Origin: Thioclava nitratireducens
GTDB lineage: Bacteria > Pseudomonadota > Alphaproteobacteria > Rhodobacterales > Rhodobacteraceae
Length of the DNA stretch: 64,000 nt
Reading direction: 5' to 3'
Assembly (NCBI RefSeq): GCF_001940525.2
Contig: NZ_CP019437.1
Location: 3,397,501-3,461,500, forward strand
The number at the start of each line of letters is the position of its first letter. Within the stretch, counting starts at the first letter, position 1. The position numbers were made by a program, and so were the translations under genes. Positions 17,844 to 26,041 of the stretch are shown here, in pieces. Below the pieces are notes generated by a model that ran no database searches, had not been told where the DNA came from, and worked only from the letters and a program-made list of their open reading frames with translations.

Positions 17844-18656
17844 TCACTTGAACGCGGCGCAGGGATCGGCGCGCTCGGTCGGGGGCGTGACGATCCAGTC
17901 GTCATAGGGCTGTGGGCCGGGATCGGCACCCGGTTCGGCCTCGATCTGGCCGATCGCCACGACCTTCGCCTCCGGGTCCGCCTTGCGCAGAAGCGCGGGG
18001 ACCGCGAGATCGGTTCTGGCATGGCCCGAGCCGGTGATCACCGCGACCGGGCCGCCGGTTTCCTTCAGCGCCTTCAGAGCGACCCGGGCAAAGGCGGCGT
18101 CGCGGAAGCGTTGCGCGGCGACCATGCCGGGGAGCAGATCGACCGGAAGCGCGTTACAATGATCTTCCTGCGACTGAGCTTCCAGCTTGGCTTGCAACGC
18201 GTCGGGATAGGGTTGATCGAGCCCGTAACGCGCAGCGCCCTTGCCGAACACCTCCGGTAGCGGCTTGGTCATCGCGGCGCGCACTGTCTCGCGCGGCTGC
18301 GCGGCGCCATAGACTTTCGCATCGCCCAAAGCCTCGAAAATCGGATAGTAGATCGCGAAATCGGGCCAGCCCGAGTTATTCCAATCCAGCGCCTTTTCCA
18401 GCGCCCCCTCGTCCTTCAAAAGCGCCGGCGTGATCTTCGCGGCCTGCTCGGGCGTCAACTGCTCGAACACCACAGCGGCGGGTTTCAGCGCCTTGATCGC
18501 CCGCGCCTGATTGAGGTGATGGGTGGCGTTGTCGTGAATCTCGCCCAGAACGACAATATCGCCCGAAAGCGTATCGAGCTGGTCGGGCGATATTTCCGCA
18601 GCTTGAGCGGAACCTGTCAGCGACAGCAGGCAGATCGCGGCGAGAAACTTCCTCAT
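17844..18656 (-). CDS. ChaN-family protein
   Basis: A 270-residue exported protein of the ChaN group (DUF399), members of which bind haem and are linked to iron uptake. VVLGEIHDNATHHLNQ near residue 35 and VAVITGSGHARTDLAVP near residue 200 are the conserved pieces. The signal peptide MRKFLAAICLLSLTGSAQAA has no lipobox cysteine after it, unlike lipoprotein ChaN relatives. The start ATG overlaps the rpoH stop as ATGA, so translation is probably coupled to the sigma factor gene. What haem or stress role it plays here is not shown. Confidence 0.85.
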   Translation of the reverse strand: MRKFLAAICLLSLTGSAQAAEISPDQLDTLSGDIVVLGEIHDNATHHLNQARAIKALKPAAVVFEQLTPEQAAKITPALLKDEGALEKALDWNNSGWPDFAIYYPIFEALGDAKVYGAAQPRETVRAAMTKPLPEVFGKGAARYGLDQPYPDALQAKLEAQSQEDHCNALPVDLLPGMVAAQRFRDAAFARVALKALKETGGPVAVITGSGHARTDLAVPALLRKADPEAKVVAIGQIEAEPGADPGPQPYDDWIVTPPTERADPCAAFK

Positions 18657-19531
18657 ATAAAGAAGCTTTGCACCTCGCCCTGATGCGTTTCAAGCGATTT
18701 GCGCATCTTGCCGAAGGCCTGCGCTTCGAGCTGACGAATGCGCTCTTTCGAAAGACCCAATTCTTCACCGAGGCTTTCCAAAGTGCGCGGCTCGTCGATC
18801 AGGCGACGCTCGCGGACGATGTAGGCTTCGCGGTCGGTCAGTCGCTCCATCGCCTCGCCCAACCAGACTTTCATCGTCTGGCCGTCATGGGTGTCGGCCA
18901 CGGTTTCCTCCGGGCTCGCGCCGTCATCTTCCAGTGTGTCGACCCATTCGCGGCCTTCGTCTTCGCTGGACTGCGTCGCGTTGAGCGAGAAGTCGGAGCC
19001 GGACAGGCGGCCCTCCATCATCTCGACGTCGGCAAGCGGCACGCCGATCACCTCGGCCACGCGCTGCCGCAGCTGCATCGCGTCGAGCTGCTCGCCCTCT
19101 TGCTGCGCCTCGCGGGTCAACTGAGCCTGAACGCGGCGCATGTTGAAGAACAGCGCTTTTTGCGACGAGGTGGACCCGGTGCGCACCATCGACCAGTTCC
19201 GCATTACGAATTCCTGGATCGAGGCCTTGATCCACCACACGGCATAGGTCGAGAAGCGCACGCCGCGTTCCGGATCGAACTTGTCGGCGGCCTTCATCAG
19301 ACCAAGTGACGCTTCCTGAATGAGATCGTTCATCGGGGCGCCGTAGCGGCGGAACTTCGACGCCATCGAAATCGCCAGGCGCATGTAAGCGGTTACAAGT
19401 CGATGGAGGGCCTGCTCATCCCGATGATCGCGCCACGCGCGCGCCAGTTCTGCTTCGGTGTCAGCGTCCAGGAACTCTGCCCGCATCGCTTGGCGTGGCA
19501 GGGTTTCATCGGTCATACCATCAAGTGCCAT
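18653..19531 (-). CDS. rpoH: Alternative sigma factor RpoH (sigma-32 family)
   Basis: A 292-residue sigma-70-family factor. Region 2 contains YMRLAISMASKFRRYGAPMNDLIQE and RFSTYAVWWIKASIQEF (given in parts: FRRYGAPMNDLIQEASLG, FSTYAVWWIKASIQE), region 2.4/RpoH box includes QKALFFNMRR, and region 4 ends LGLSKERIRQLEAQAFGKMRK. The RpoH family directs heat-shock and, for RpoHII in Rhodobacter, singlet-oxygen stress genes. The spacer sequence (SGSDFSLNATQSSEDEGREW) looks more like RpoHII than RpoHI, but this is a judgement. Start 19531 has GGGAG. chaN is coupled downstream. Confidence 0.93.
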   Translation of the reverse strand: MALDGMTDETLPRQAMRAEFLDADTEAELARAWRDHRDEQALHRLVTAYMRLAISMASKFRRYGAPMNDLIQEASLGLMKAADKFDPERGVRFSTYAVWWIKASIQEFVMRNWSMVRTGSTSSQKALFFNMRRVQAQLTREAQQEGEQLDAMQLRQRVAEVIGVPLADVEMMEGRLSGSDFSLNATQSSEDEGREWVDTLEDDGASPEETVADTHDGQTMKVWLGEAMERLTDREAYIVRERRLIDEPRTLESLGEELGLSKERIRQLEAQAFGKMRKSLETHQGEVQSFFI

Positions 19532-19998
19532 TTACAATCTCCCTGGGGTGTCCAGCCCAAACCGGCGCAACCTTGAATTGGGTGGCTGCTTTGCCCACCC
19601 AATGCGAATGACATGAATTAGTTCCTCACGGAAATGTTGAATTTTGCTTGAAACTTTGTGCGCGTGGCGCACTTGACGACGTTTTCAAGCGAAAAATGAA
19701 AGAAATTCATACCCCTACGGAAGGACCATCACTCCTTCTTGAGCACGACATATCATAAGCCTGCTCACGGACACTTGAGAAACTGTAACGCAACGCGTTG
19801 ATCTTGTGCGCGAAATTGAAGCGAGCGCTGTGCGGATATGCAGAAAATGCAGGTTCTCGTGGAGATTTCGGCAGCTTTCCCCCAGGCGCCTTTCGCCCCT
19901 GAGTCGAGGTTCGGGTGCCGCCTCTCGGCCTCGGCGACCGTTAACCAATCCTAAACCATGATCGCGCTACCCATCGACGAGGAGGCGTGGGAGAACCG
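19532..19998. other. Divergent intergenic region (rpoH / comM)
   Basis: About 467 bases without a supported gene. It is richer in A and T than the flanking coding DNA and must hold promoters for rpoH (leftward) and comM (rightward). On the minus strand GCTTGAAAACGTCGTCAAG (19673-19691) is a partial palindrome starting with a CTTGAA box like a heat-shock -35, but no matching -10 is convincing. An open frame at 19715-19948 (minus) has no family features and no ribosome site, so it is not called. Confidence 0.4.
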
Positions 19999-21510
19999 AT
20001 GGTCAGCCAGAGCTACACGGTGGCGTTCGAGGGGGTGGAAGCCCGCCTCGTGGAGGTGCAATGCGCGCTCTCCGAAGGCATGCCCGGCTTCGCGGTCGTG
20101 GGTCTGCCCGACAAGGCGGTCTCCGAGGCGCGCGAGCGGGTGCGCGCGGCGCTCGGCGCGCTGGGGATCGCACTGCCGATGCAGAAGATCACCGTGAACC
20201 TTTCGCCCGCGGACCTGCCGAAAGAGGGCTCGCATTTCGATCTGCCCATCGCCCTGTCGCTGCTGGGCGCCATTGGCGTGGTGCCCCGCGACCGTATCGA
20301 GGCACTGGTCGCGGTGGGAGAACTATCGCTCGACGGACGACTGCTGCCGGTCGCGGGCGCCCTACCCGCCGCGATGGCGGCTGCCGCAGCGGACAAGGGG
20401 CTGATCTGCCCGAAAGGCTCCGGCGCAGAGGCCGCCTGGGTCGGCGCGACCGATGTAACGGCGCCGGAGACGCTCGGCGGCGCAATCGACCATCTCAGCG
20501 GTCGCCTCCCGCTGGAGCCTGCGCGACCGGGTCTGATCGAAGCGATCGCGCATCCACGCGACCTGCGTGACGTGAAGGGTCAGGAGCGGGCGAAACGCGC
20601 GCTGGAAATCGCCGCTGCCGGACGCCATCACCTGATGATGATCGGCACGCCCGGCTCGGGCAAATCCATGCTGGCCGCGCGGCTGGCCTCTATCCTGCCC
20701 GAGATGCGCCCCGAGGAGATGCTGGAAACCTCGATGATCCAGTCGCTTTCGGGCCTGCTGGCCGAGGGCGGCATCTCGCGCACCCGCCCCTTCCGCGAAC
20801 CGCACCATACCGCGTCGATGGCGGCGATGATCGGAGGCGGGCGCGGCGCACGCCCCGGCGAGGTCAGCCTCGCCCATAACGGCGTCCTGTTCATGGACGA
20901 GTTCCCCGAATTCCCCCGCGCCGTGCTGGAGACTCTGCGCCAACCGATCGAGACCGGAGAAGTCGTCGTCTCGCGCGCCAACGCCCATACGCGCTACCCC
21001 TGCCGCTTCCTGTTGATCGCCGCCGCGAACCCCTGCAAATGCGGCTATCTCGGCGATGCCGAACGCGCATGCCCCCGCGCTCCCGGCTGTGGTGACGACT
21101 ATCTGGGCCGAATTTCAGGACCGCTGATGGATCGGTTCGATCTGCGCATCGAGGTGCCCCCGGTGCGCTATGCCGATCTCGACCTGCCCGCCACCGGCGA
21201 CAGCTCCACAGAAGTGGCGGCGCGCGTCGCTGACGCACGCGAGCGGCAGGCCCAACGCTTCGCGGATCACCCGGAAATCCGCGTCAACGCCGAAGTCGAA
21301 GGACGGTTGCTCGAAGATATCGCAACGCCGGATACCGAGGGACGCGATCTTCTGGCGCGGATGGCGGAACGGGTCGAGCTCTCGGCGCGCGGCTACCACC
21401 GCGTCTTGCGGGTCGCACGCACGATCGCCGATCTCGATCACGCCGATAAGGTGCGCAAGCCACATATCGCGGAGGCGTTGAGCTATCGCCTCAGCGCTGT
21501 GGCAGGTTGA
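19999..21510 (+). CDS. comM: YifB/ComM family Mg-chelatase-like AAA+ ATPase
   Basis: A 503-residue ComM/YifB protein. ComM is a hexameric helicase that promotes branch migration during natural transformation; YifB homologues occur in many non-transformers. The N-terminal ChlI-like domain contains FAVVGLPDKAVSEARERV; the AAA+ core has Walker A GTPGSGKSM, Walker B LFMDEFPEF and the zinc-like CKCGYLG...CPRAPGC cluster; the Mg_chelatase_C domain follows. ATG 19999 was chosen because GGGAG lies 6 bases upstream; a GTG 12 bases earlier is possible. Its last 20 bases overlap the tail of the convergent hydrolase gene. Confidence 0.94.
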   Translation: MVSQSYTVAFEGVEARLVEVQCALSEGMPGFAVVGLPDKAVSEARERVRAALGALGIALPMQKITVNLSPADLPKEGSHFDLPIALSLLGAIGVVPRDRIEALVAVGELSLDGRLLPVAGALPAAMAAAAADKGLICPKGSGAEAAWVGATDVTAPETLGGAIDHLSGRLPLEPARPGLIEAIAHPRDLRDVKGQERAKRALEIAAAGRHHLMMIGTPGSGKSMLAARLASILPEMRPEEMLETSMIQSLSGLLAEGGISRTRPFREPHHTASMAAMIGGGRGARPGEVSLAHNGVLFMDEFPEFPRAVLETLRQPIETGEVVVSRANAHTRYPCRFLLIAAANPCKCGYLGDAERACPRAPGCGDDYLGRISGPLMDRFDLRIEVPPVRYADLDLPATGDSSTEVAARVADARERQAQRFADHPEIRVNAEVEGRLLEDIATPDTEGRDLLARMAERVELSARGYHRVLRVARTIADLDHADKVRKPHIAEALSYRLSAVAG

Positions 21511-22399
21511 GCATCTTGCGCGCCGCGGCGGCCGCGTCTTCCAGCGCCTCGCGCGCCTCGGGAATCCGACCGTCGAAGAAATGCCAGACATGCGGCGTGT
21601 CGGGCCAGCTCTGCACGGTGACATCCGTACCGAAATCGCGCAGCCTTTCGGCCACGCGCAGCGAGTCGTCACACAGGATTTCGGCCATCGAATGCTGGAT
21701 CAGCACCGGTGGCGGATCGGGAAATTCCGCGAAAAGCGGCGAGAAGCGCGGATCGGTCGGGTCATGGCCGCGCAGAACCATTTCGCAGGTGTCGCCAAGA
21801 CGCTCGACCGGCAGCATTGCATCTTTAGAAGCGTTGAGGCGGAGGCTCTCGCCCGAACAGGTCAAATCCGTCCAGGGGGACAAAGCGATCACCCCGGCAG
21901 GCGGCGTGCCGCGCTGGCACAGGGCGCTGAGAAGCGCCACCGCCAAGCCGCCCCCCGCGCTGTCGCCTGCGAGCACGATCGCGCTAGGATCATACCCGGT
22001 TTCAACAAGCGCGTCGAAAGCCGCCGTCGCATCCTCGAGCGCGGCGCCCACCGGCGCTTCGGGCGCGAGGCGGTAATCCGGCACGATCACCTCGAGGCCG
22101 CTCAGCTTCGCCAAGCGCCCGGTGAGACCGCGATACATCCAAGGGGAGCCGGTGACGTAACCACCGCCGTGAAGATAGAGAATGACGCGCCCGGCCACGC
22201 ATTGTCCCGCGCGCAACGACAGCGCATCACGCCCGGCCAGCCTGATTTGCAGACGACATATCTCCGTGGGCTCGCGCACGATCCAACTGGCCAATCTCTC
22301 GGTCCCGCGCCGCATTTGCGCAGGGCCGTGGAACCTGCGCACCATCGGTTTTGCGAAAGCGCGCAGCCAGAGATTGAGTAAAACCAGACGGATCGACAT
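21491..22399 (-). CDS. Alpha/beta hydrolase, hormone-sensitive-lipase type
   Basis: A 302-residue esterase of the HSL/bacterial family IV. It has the oxyanion motif YLHGGGYVTGSP, the nucleophile elbow AGDSAGGGLA, and the Asp/His residues of the triad in the C-terminal part (DSLRVAERL, DTPHVWHFF). It probably hydrolyses short-chain esters; the natural substrate is unknown. Its ATG lies one base after the gshB stop, so it is co-transcribed with gshB. The 3' end overlaps comM by 20 bases on the opposite strand. Confidence 0.88.
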   Translation of the reverse strand: MSIRLVLLNLWLRAFAKPMVRRFHGPAQMRRGTERLASWIVREPTEICRLQIRLAGRDALSLRAGQCVAGRVILYLHGGGYVTGSPWMYRGLTGRLAKLSGLEVIVPDYRLAPEAPVGAALEDATAAFDALVETGYDPSAIVLAGDSAGGGLAVALLSALCQRGTPPAGVIALSPWTDLTCSGESLRLNASKDAMLPVERLGDTCEMVLRGHDPTDPRFSPLFAEFPDPPPVLIQHSMAEILCDDSLRVAERLRDFGTDVTVQSWPDTPHVWHFFDGRIPEAREALEDAAAAARKMLNLPQR

Positions 22400-22400
22400 A

Positions 22401-23342
22401 TCAGCTCCGTTTCGCTTCGATCGCCTCCCAGATCCGGGCGGTGATATTCACGCCGTCGAACCGTTCGAGCTCCTGAATTCCGGTGGGCGAAGTCACGTTG
22501 ATTTCGGTCAGCCAATCGCCGATCACATCGATTCCGACGAAAATCTGACCCTTCTCGCGCAGATGCGGACCGATCCGCGCACAGATTTCTCGATCGCGCG
22601 CGGTCAGCTCGACCTTTTCGGGCCGGCCGCCGACATGCATGTTCGACCGCGTCTCACCTTCCGCAGGCACCCGATTGATCGCGCCCACGGGCTCGCCATC
22701 GACAAGAATGATCCGCTTGTCGCCCTTCGACACCGCGGGCAGGAATTTCTGCGCGATCAACGGCTCGTTGTTGATGCCGATGAAAAGCTCATGCAGCGAC
22801 GACAGGTTGCGGTCGTTCGGATCGAGCCGAAACACCCCCGCCCCCCCGTTGCCATAAAGCGGCTTGAGGATGATATCGCCATGCTCGGCCTTGAAGGCCC
22901 GGATGGCCTCGAGGTCGCGCGCAATCAATGTCGGCGGCGTCAGGTCGGGGAAGTCGAGAACGAGTAGCTTCTCGGGCGAATTGCGAACCCAGAAAGGATC
23001 GTTCACCACAAGCGTCTCGGGATGAATCCGATCCAGCAGATGCGTCGTGGTGATGTAACCCATGTCAAAGGGTGGATCCTGCCGTAGCCAGACGACGTCC
23101 CAATCCCCCAGATCGATCTCGGCCTCTTCGCCCAACGAGAAGTGATTGCCCTTCTCGCGGCGCACCGTGAGCGGCCAACCACGTGCATAAACGCGACCCT
23201 CGCGATAAATCAGACGGCCCGGCGTGTAATAGAACAGCTCATGTCCACGAGCCTGCGCTTCTTCGGCGATCCGAAACGTGCTGTCAGCCTCGATATTGAC
23301 CGCTTCGATCGGATCCATCTGGATCGCAACTTTCAAACCCAT
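22401..23342 (-). CDS. gshB: Glutathione synthase
   Basis: A 313-residue ATP-grasp ligase that joins gamma-glutamylcysteine and glycine to make glutathione. [23 protein letters not shown] is the typical N-terminus ([14 protein letters not shown] quoted). ATP-grasp motifs follow: [34 protein letters not shown] [16 protein letters not shown]. Start 23342 was chosen over a GTG/ATG 60 bases upstream because it matches the family N-terminus. The rsmI-yraN-gshB order fits a conserved alphaproteobacterial neighbourhood. Confidence 0.96.
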   Translation of the reverse strand: MGLKVAIQMDPIEAVNIEADSTFRIAEEAQARGHELFYYTPGRLIYREGRVYARGWPLTVRREKGNHFSLGEEAEIDLGDWDVVWLRQDPPFDMGYITTTHLLDRIHPETLVVNDPFWVRNSPEKLLVLDFPDLTPPTLIARDLEAIRAFKAEHGDIILKPLYGNGGAGVFRLDPNDRNLSSLHELFIGINNEPLIAQKFLPAVSKGDKRIILVDGEPVGAINRVPAEGETRSNMHVGGRPEKVELTARDREICARIGPHLREKGQIFVGIDVIGDWLTEINVTSPTGIQELERFDGVNITARIWEAIEAKRS

Positions 23343-23414
23343 CCGCGCCCCCTGTTTCAGTGCAATCTTGATGCAATGTGGCGCGCCCGGATGCAACCTC
23401 AACCCATCGGCCGG

Positions 23415-23780
23415 TCACATTCCGAAATAGGCGTTCTCCAGAACCTTGATCTCCCCGATCTCATTGACCAGCGCGAGATCGAACCGAACCTTGCGATTGC
23501 AGTTGGCCGGAGCCGGATGGCGCATCAGGTATTCTTCGACCGAAACGCAGATTCGGCGCATCTGACGTTGCGAAAGACGTTCGGCAGCACGGGCATGGCT
23601 CCGCGATTTCTTCACTTCGATGAAGATCAAGGTGTCGCCCTCGCGCGCGATCAAATCGATCTCGCCGCCATATTTGCCGCGCCAGCGATGTTCCGACACC
23701 GCGCGGCCTTCTCTCTCGTAATGCAGCATCACCTGTTCTTCGGCGGCGAGACCCGAATGATACGACAGCGATCCACTCAT
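23415..23780 (-). CDS. YraN family (UPF0102) endonuclease-like protein
   Basis: A 121-residue YraN/UPF0102 protein with a Holliday-junction-resolvase-like nuclease core. GLAAEEQVMLHYEREG, KYGGEIDLIAREGDTLIFIEVKKS (active-site pattern E-ID-EVK) and RFDLALVN are visible. Its biological role is undefined. The ATG overlaps the rsmI stop as ATGA, indicating translational coupling with the rRNA methyltransferase, as commonly seen for this pair. Confidence 0.93.
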   Translation of the reverse strand: MSGSLSYHSGLAAEEQVMLHYEREGRAVSEHRWRGKYGGEIDLIAREGDTLIFIEVKKSRSHARAAERLSQRQMRRICVSVEEYLMRHPAPANCNRKVRFDLALVNEIGEIKVLENAYFGM

Positions 23781-24682
23781 TTCTTCTTCTCCATAGCCAG
23801 AGCGGCCTGATAGACCTTGCGTCGCGGCAAACCGGTCGCGCCCACGACGGCATCGACCGCATCGCGAAGCGACTCCCGCTCGAGCGCGGCGCTCAACCGG
23901 CGCTCCAGTTCCGCATCATCGACTTCGACCGCGTGCGGCCTGTCGACCACCACCACGATCTCTCCCTTGATCGGCGCATCAGCCACGCCTGCCGCAAGTT
24001 CTTCCAGCGTGCCCCGGCGCACCTCTTCGAACCGCTTCGTCAGTTCCCGGCACAGCGCCGCTTGTCTCTCCTTTCCCAGACTATGGGCCGCGTCAGCTAA
24101 CATTTCCCTAATGCGTTTGGGGCTTTCATAAAAAACCAGTGTCGCGGGAATTTCCTTGAACTCGGCGAGCCAATTCCGCCGCGCGCCTTTACTGTTCGGC
24201 GCGAACCCGGCGAAGAGGAAGCGATCCGTCGGCAAGCCCGAGAGCGTCAGCGCCGTCAGCACCGCTGAGGGGCCCGGCGCACTGTAGAGCGGCAGCCCGG
24301 CCTCGATCACCGCGCGGCCGAGCTGATAGCCGGGGTCGGCGACCAGCGGCGTGCCCGCTTCGGAGGCATAAACCACCGACTTCCCGGCCTCGAGCGCGGC
24401 AAGGATTTTCGGCCGCATCGCGGCACCGTTATGGTCATGATAGGCGAGCACCTGGCGCCCGTTGAGCGGTACTCCGTGAATCTCCATCAGGTGCCGCAGG
24501 CTGCGGGTATCCTCGGCCGCCAGAACATCGGCGGCGCGCAACATATCTAGGGCGCGCAGCGTGATGTCGCGGGCCGCTCCGATCGGCGTGGCGATGAAAT
24601 GAAGCCCCGGGCTTAACGGCGCAGGCACCCTCTTGGTTCCGCCATTTTGCGCGTTTGCATCAGATACAACACCCTCGCCCAT
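23777..24682 (-). CDS. rsmI: 16S rRNA (cytidine(1402)-2'-O)-methyltransferase
   Basis: About 301 residues of the RsmI (YraL) family, which 2'-O-methylates C1402 in the decoding centre of 16S rRNA. The tetrapyrrole-methylase fold is evident: LHFIATPIGAARDITLRAL, AAEDTRSLRHLM, VVYASEAGTPLVADPGYQL and YSAPGPSAVLTALTLSGLP. The ATG at 24682 has GAGGCGG upstream; a GTG/ATG pair at 24697/24694 lacks such a site, so the shorter start is preferred. It begins the rsmI-yraN-gshB group and is divergent from the LpoA-like lipoprotein gene. Confidence 0.95.
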   Translation of the reverse strand: MGEGVVSDANAQNGGTKRVPAPLSPGLHFIATPIGAARDITLRALDMLRAADVLAAEDTRSLRHLMEIHGVPLNGRQVLAYHDHNGAAMRPKILAALEAGKSVVYASEAGTPLVADPGYQLGRAVIEAGLPLYSAPGPSAVLTALTLSGLPTDRFLFAGFAPNSKGARRNWLAEFKEIPATLVFYESPKRIREMLADAAHSLGKERQAALCRELTKRFEEVRRGTLEELAAGVADAPIKGEIVVVVDRPHAVEVDDAELERRLSAALERESLRDAVDAVVGATGLPRRKVYQAALAMEKKK

Positions 24683-24816
24683 CGCCCGCCTCATCACTTG
24701 TGTGGATCGTTTACTTCACGCCTGCTTGTGCGTAGTCTCGATCGCGTCATCCGATCGCGGTTCGCAGGCTTTGCTTCAGTGCCCGGACCGGACGCCAACG
24801 CCCAAAAGGACGTATC

Positions 24817-25992
24817 ATGTTTAATCTCATTCGTAACCCCCGCGCCCTCGCTGCGCGAATCGCAGCCCTCCTTGCTCTGGTCTGGCTCGCGGCCTGTCAG
24901 CCGGGGCCGATGGGCAATTCCGGCCAGAAGATCGACAGCAGCGCACCTGTCAAGGTCGCGCTTCTCGTCCCGTCGGGGTCGGGAAATGCGGGCGATGAGA
25001 CTCTCGCACGGGCTCTGCAGAATGCGGCCAATCTCGCGATCCAGGACCTGAAGGGCACCCGCATTGACCTGCAGGTCTACAACACCGCGGGCAATCCGCA
25101 GCAGGCCGCCGCGATGGCGACCAAGGCTGCCGACGAGGGCGCGAAGGTCATCCTCGGCCCCGTCTATGCGCAATCGGCGAATGCGGCGGGTCTTGCGGTG
25201 GCCTCGCGCAACATCAACGTGCTTGCGTTTTCGAACAATACCAACGTCGCGGGCGGCAATGTCTTCGTGCTCGGCCCGACCTTCCAGAACACCGCCAACC
25301 GCCTCGTGAGCTTCGCCGCGCGTCAGGGCAAGCAGCGGATCATGGTCGTGCATGAGCAGACCACGGCAGGCGAAATCGGCGCGCAGGCGATCCAGACGGC
25401 GATCGCACGGTCGGGCGCTTCGCTCGCGGGCGTGGCCTCCTACCCGTTCTCGCAGCAGGGCGTGGTCGATGCGACGCCGCAGATCGCAAGCCGCGTGAAG
25501 TCCGGCGACGTCGATGCGCTGTTCCTGACCGCCGATACCGCAGGCGCGCTCCCGCTGCTCACGCAGCTGATGGGCGAGCAGGGAGTGACCCCGCAGACCA
25601 CGCAATATATCGGCCTGACCCGTTGGGATATCCCGCCGGCGACCCTGTCGCTTCCGGGCACCCAAGGTGGATGGTTCGCCGAGCCCGACCCGGCGCTGCA
25701 ACAGCAGTTCGTGTCGCGCTACACCGCCGCTTACGGGCAAGCGCCCCACCCGATCGCGGGCCTCGCCTATGACGGGGTCGCGGCGATCGGCGCGCTGGTG
25801 AAATCGGGCAATCCGAACGCGCTGACCAAGCAGGGCCTGACCCAGCGTTCGGGCTTCGTGGGCGTCAACGGCGTCTTCCGGCTCCTGCCCGACGGCACCA
25901 ACGAGCGCGCACTCGCCGTAGCTCAGGTCCGCAACGGGCAGGCGGTCGTGATCGATCCGGCGCCGCGCAACTTCGGCGGTTTCGGCTTCTGA
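24817..25992 (+). CDS. LpoA/LppC-type penicillin-binding protein activator lipoprotein
   Basis: A 391-residue lipoprotein (signal LLALVWLAAC with lipobox LAAC) whose body is a type I periplasmic-binding-protein fold related to LppC/LpoA C-domain and to amino-acid ABC binding proteins: VKVALLVPSGSGNAGDETLARAL, ILGPVYAQSANAAGLAVA, GLAYDGVAAIGAL. LpoA in gamma-proteobacteria stimulates PBP1A from the outer membrane; the alphaproteobacterial relatives lack its TPR half and their function is inferred. ATG 24817 has AAAGGA. Confidence 0.85.
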   Translation: MFNLIRNPRALAARIAALLALVWLAACQPGPMGNSGQKIDSSAPVKVALLVPSGSGNAGDETLARALQNAANLAIQDLKGTRIDLQVYNTAGNPQQAAAMATKAADEGAKVILGPVYAQSANAAGLAVASRNINVLAFSNNTNVAGGNVFVLGPTFQNTANRLVSFAARQGKQRIMVVHEQTTAGEIGAQAIQTAIARSGASLAGVASYPFSQQGVVDATPQIASRVKSGDVDALFLTADTAGALPLLTQLMGEQGVTPQTTQYIGLTRWDIPPATLSLPGTQGGWFAEPDPALQQQFVSRYTAAYGQAPHPIAGLAYDGVAAIGALVKSGNPNALTKQGLTQRSGFVGVNGVFRLLPDGTNERALAVAQVRNGQAVVIDPAPRNFGGFGF

Positions 25993-26041
25993 TCCGGAGC
26001 GCCGCTACAGGAAAGGGCCCGCAAAGGGACGAGATCGCGCA

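Noticed and set aside
19715..19948. 77-codon minus-strand frame in the rpoH-comM gap
   Set aside because: No ribosome site, no hydrophobic or conserved feature, and it lies where the rpoH promoter is expected.
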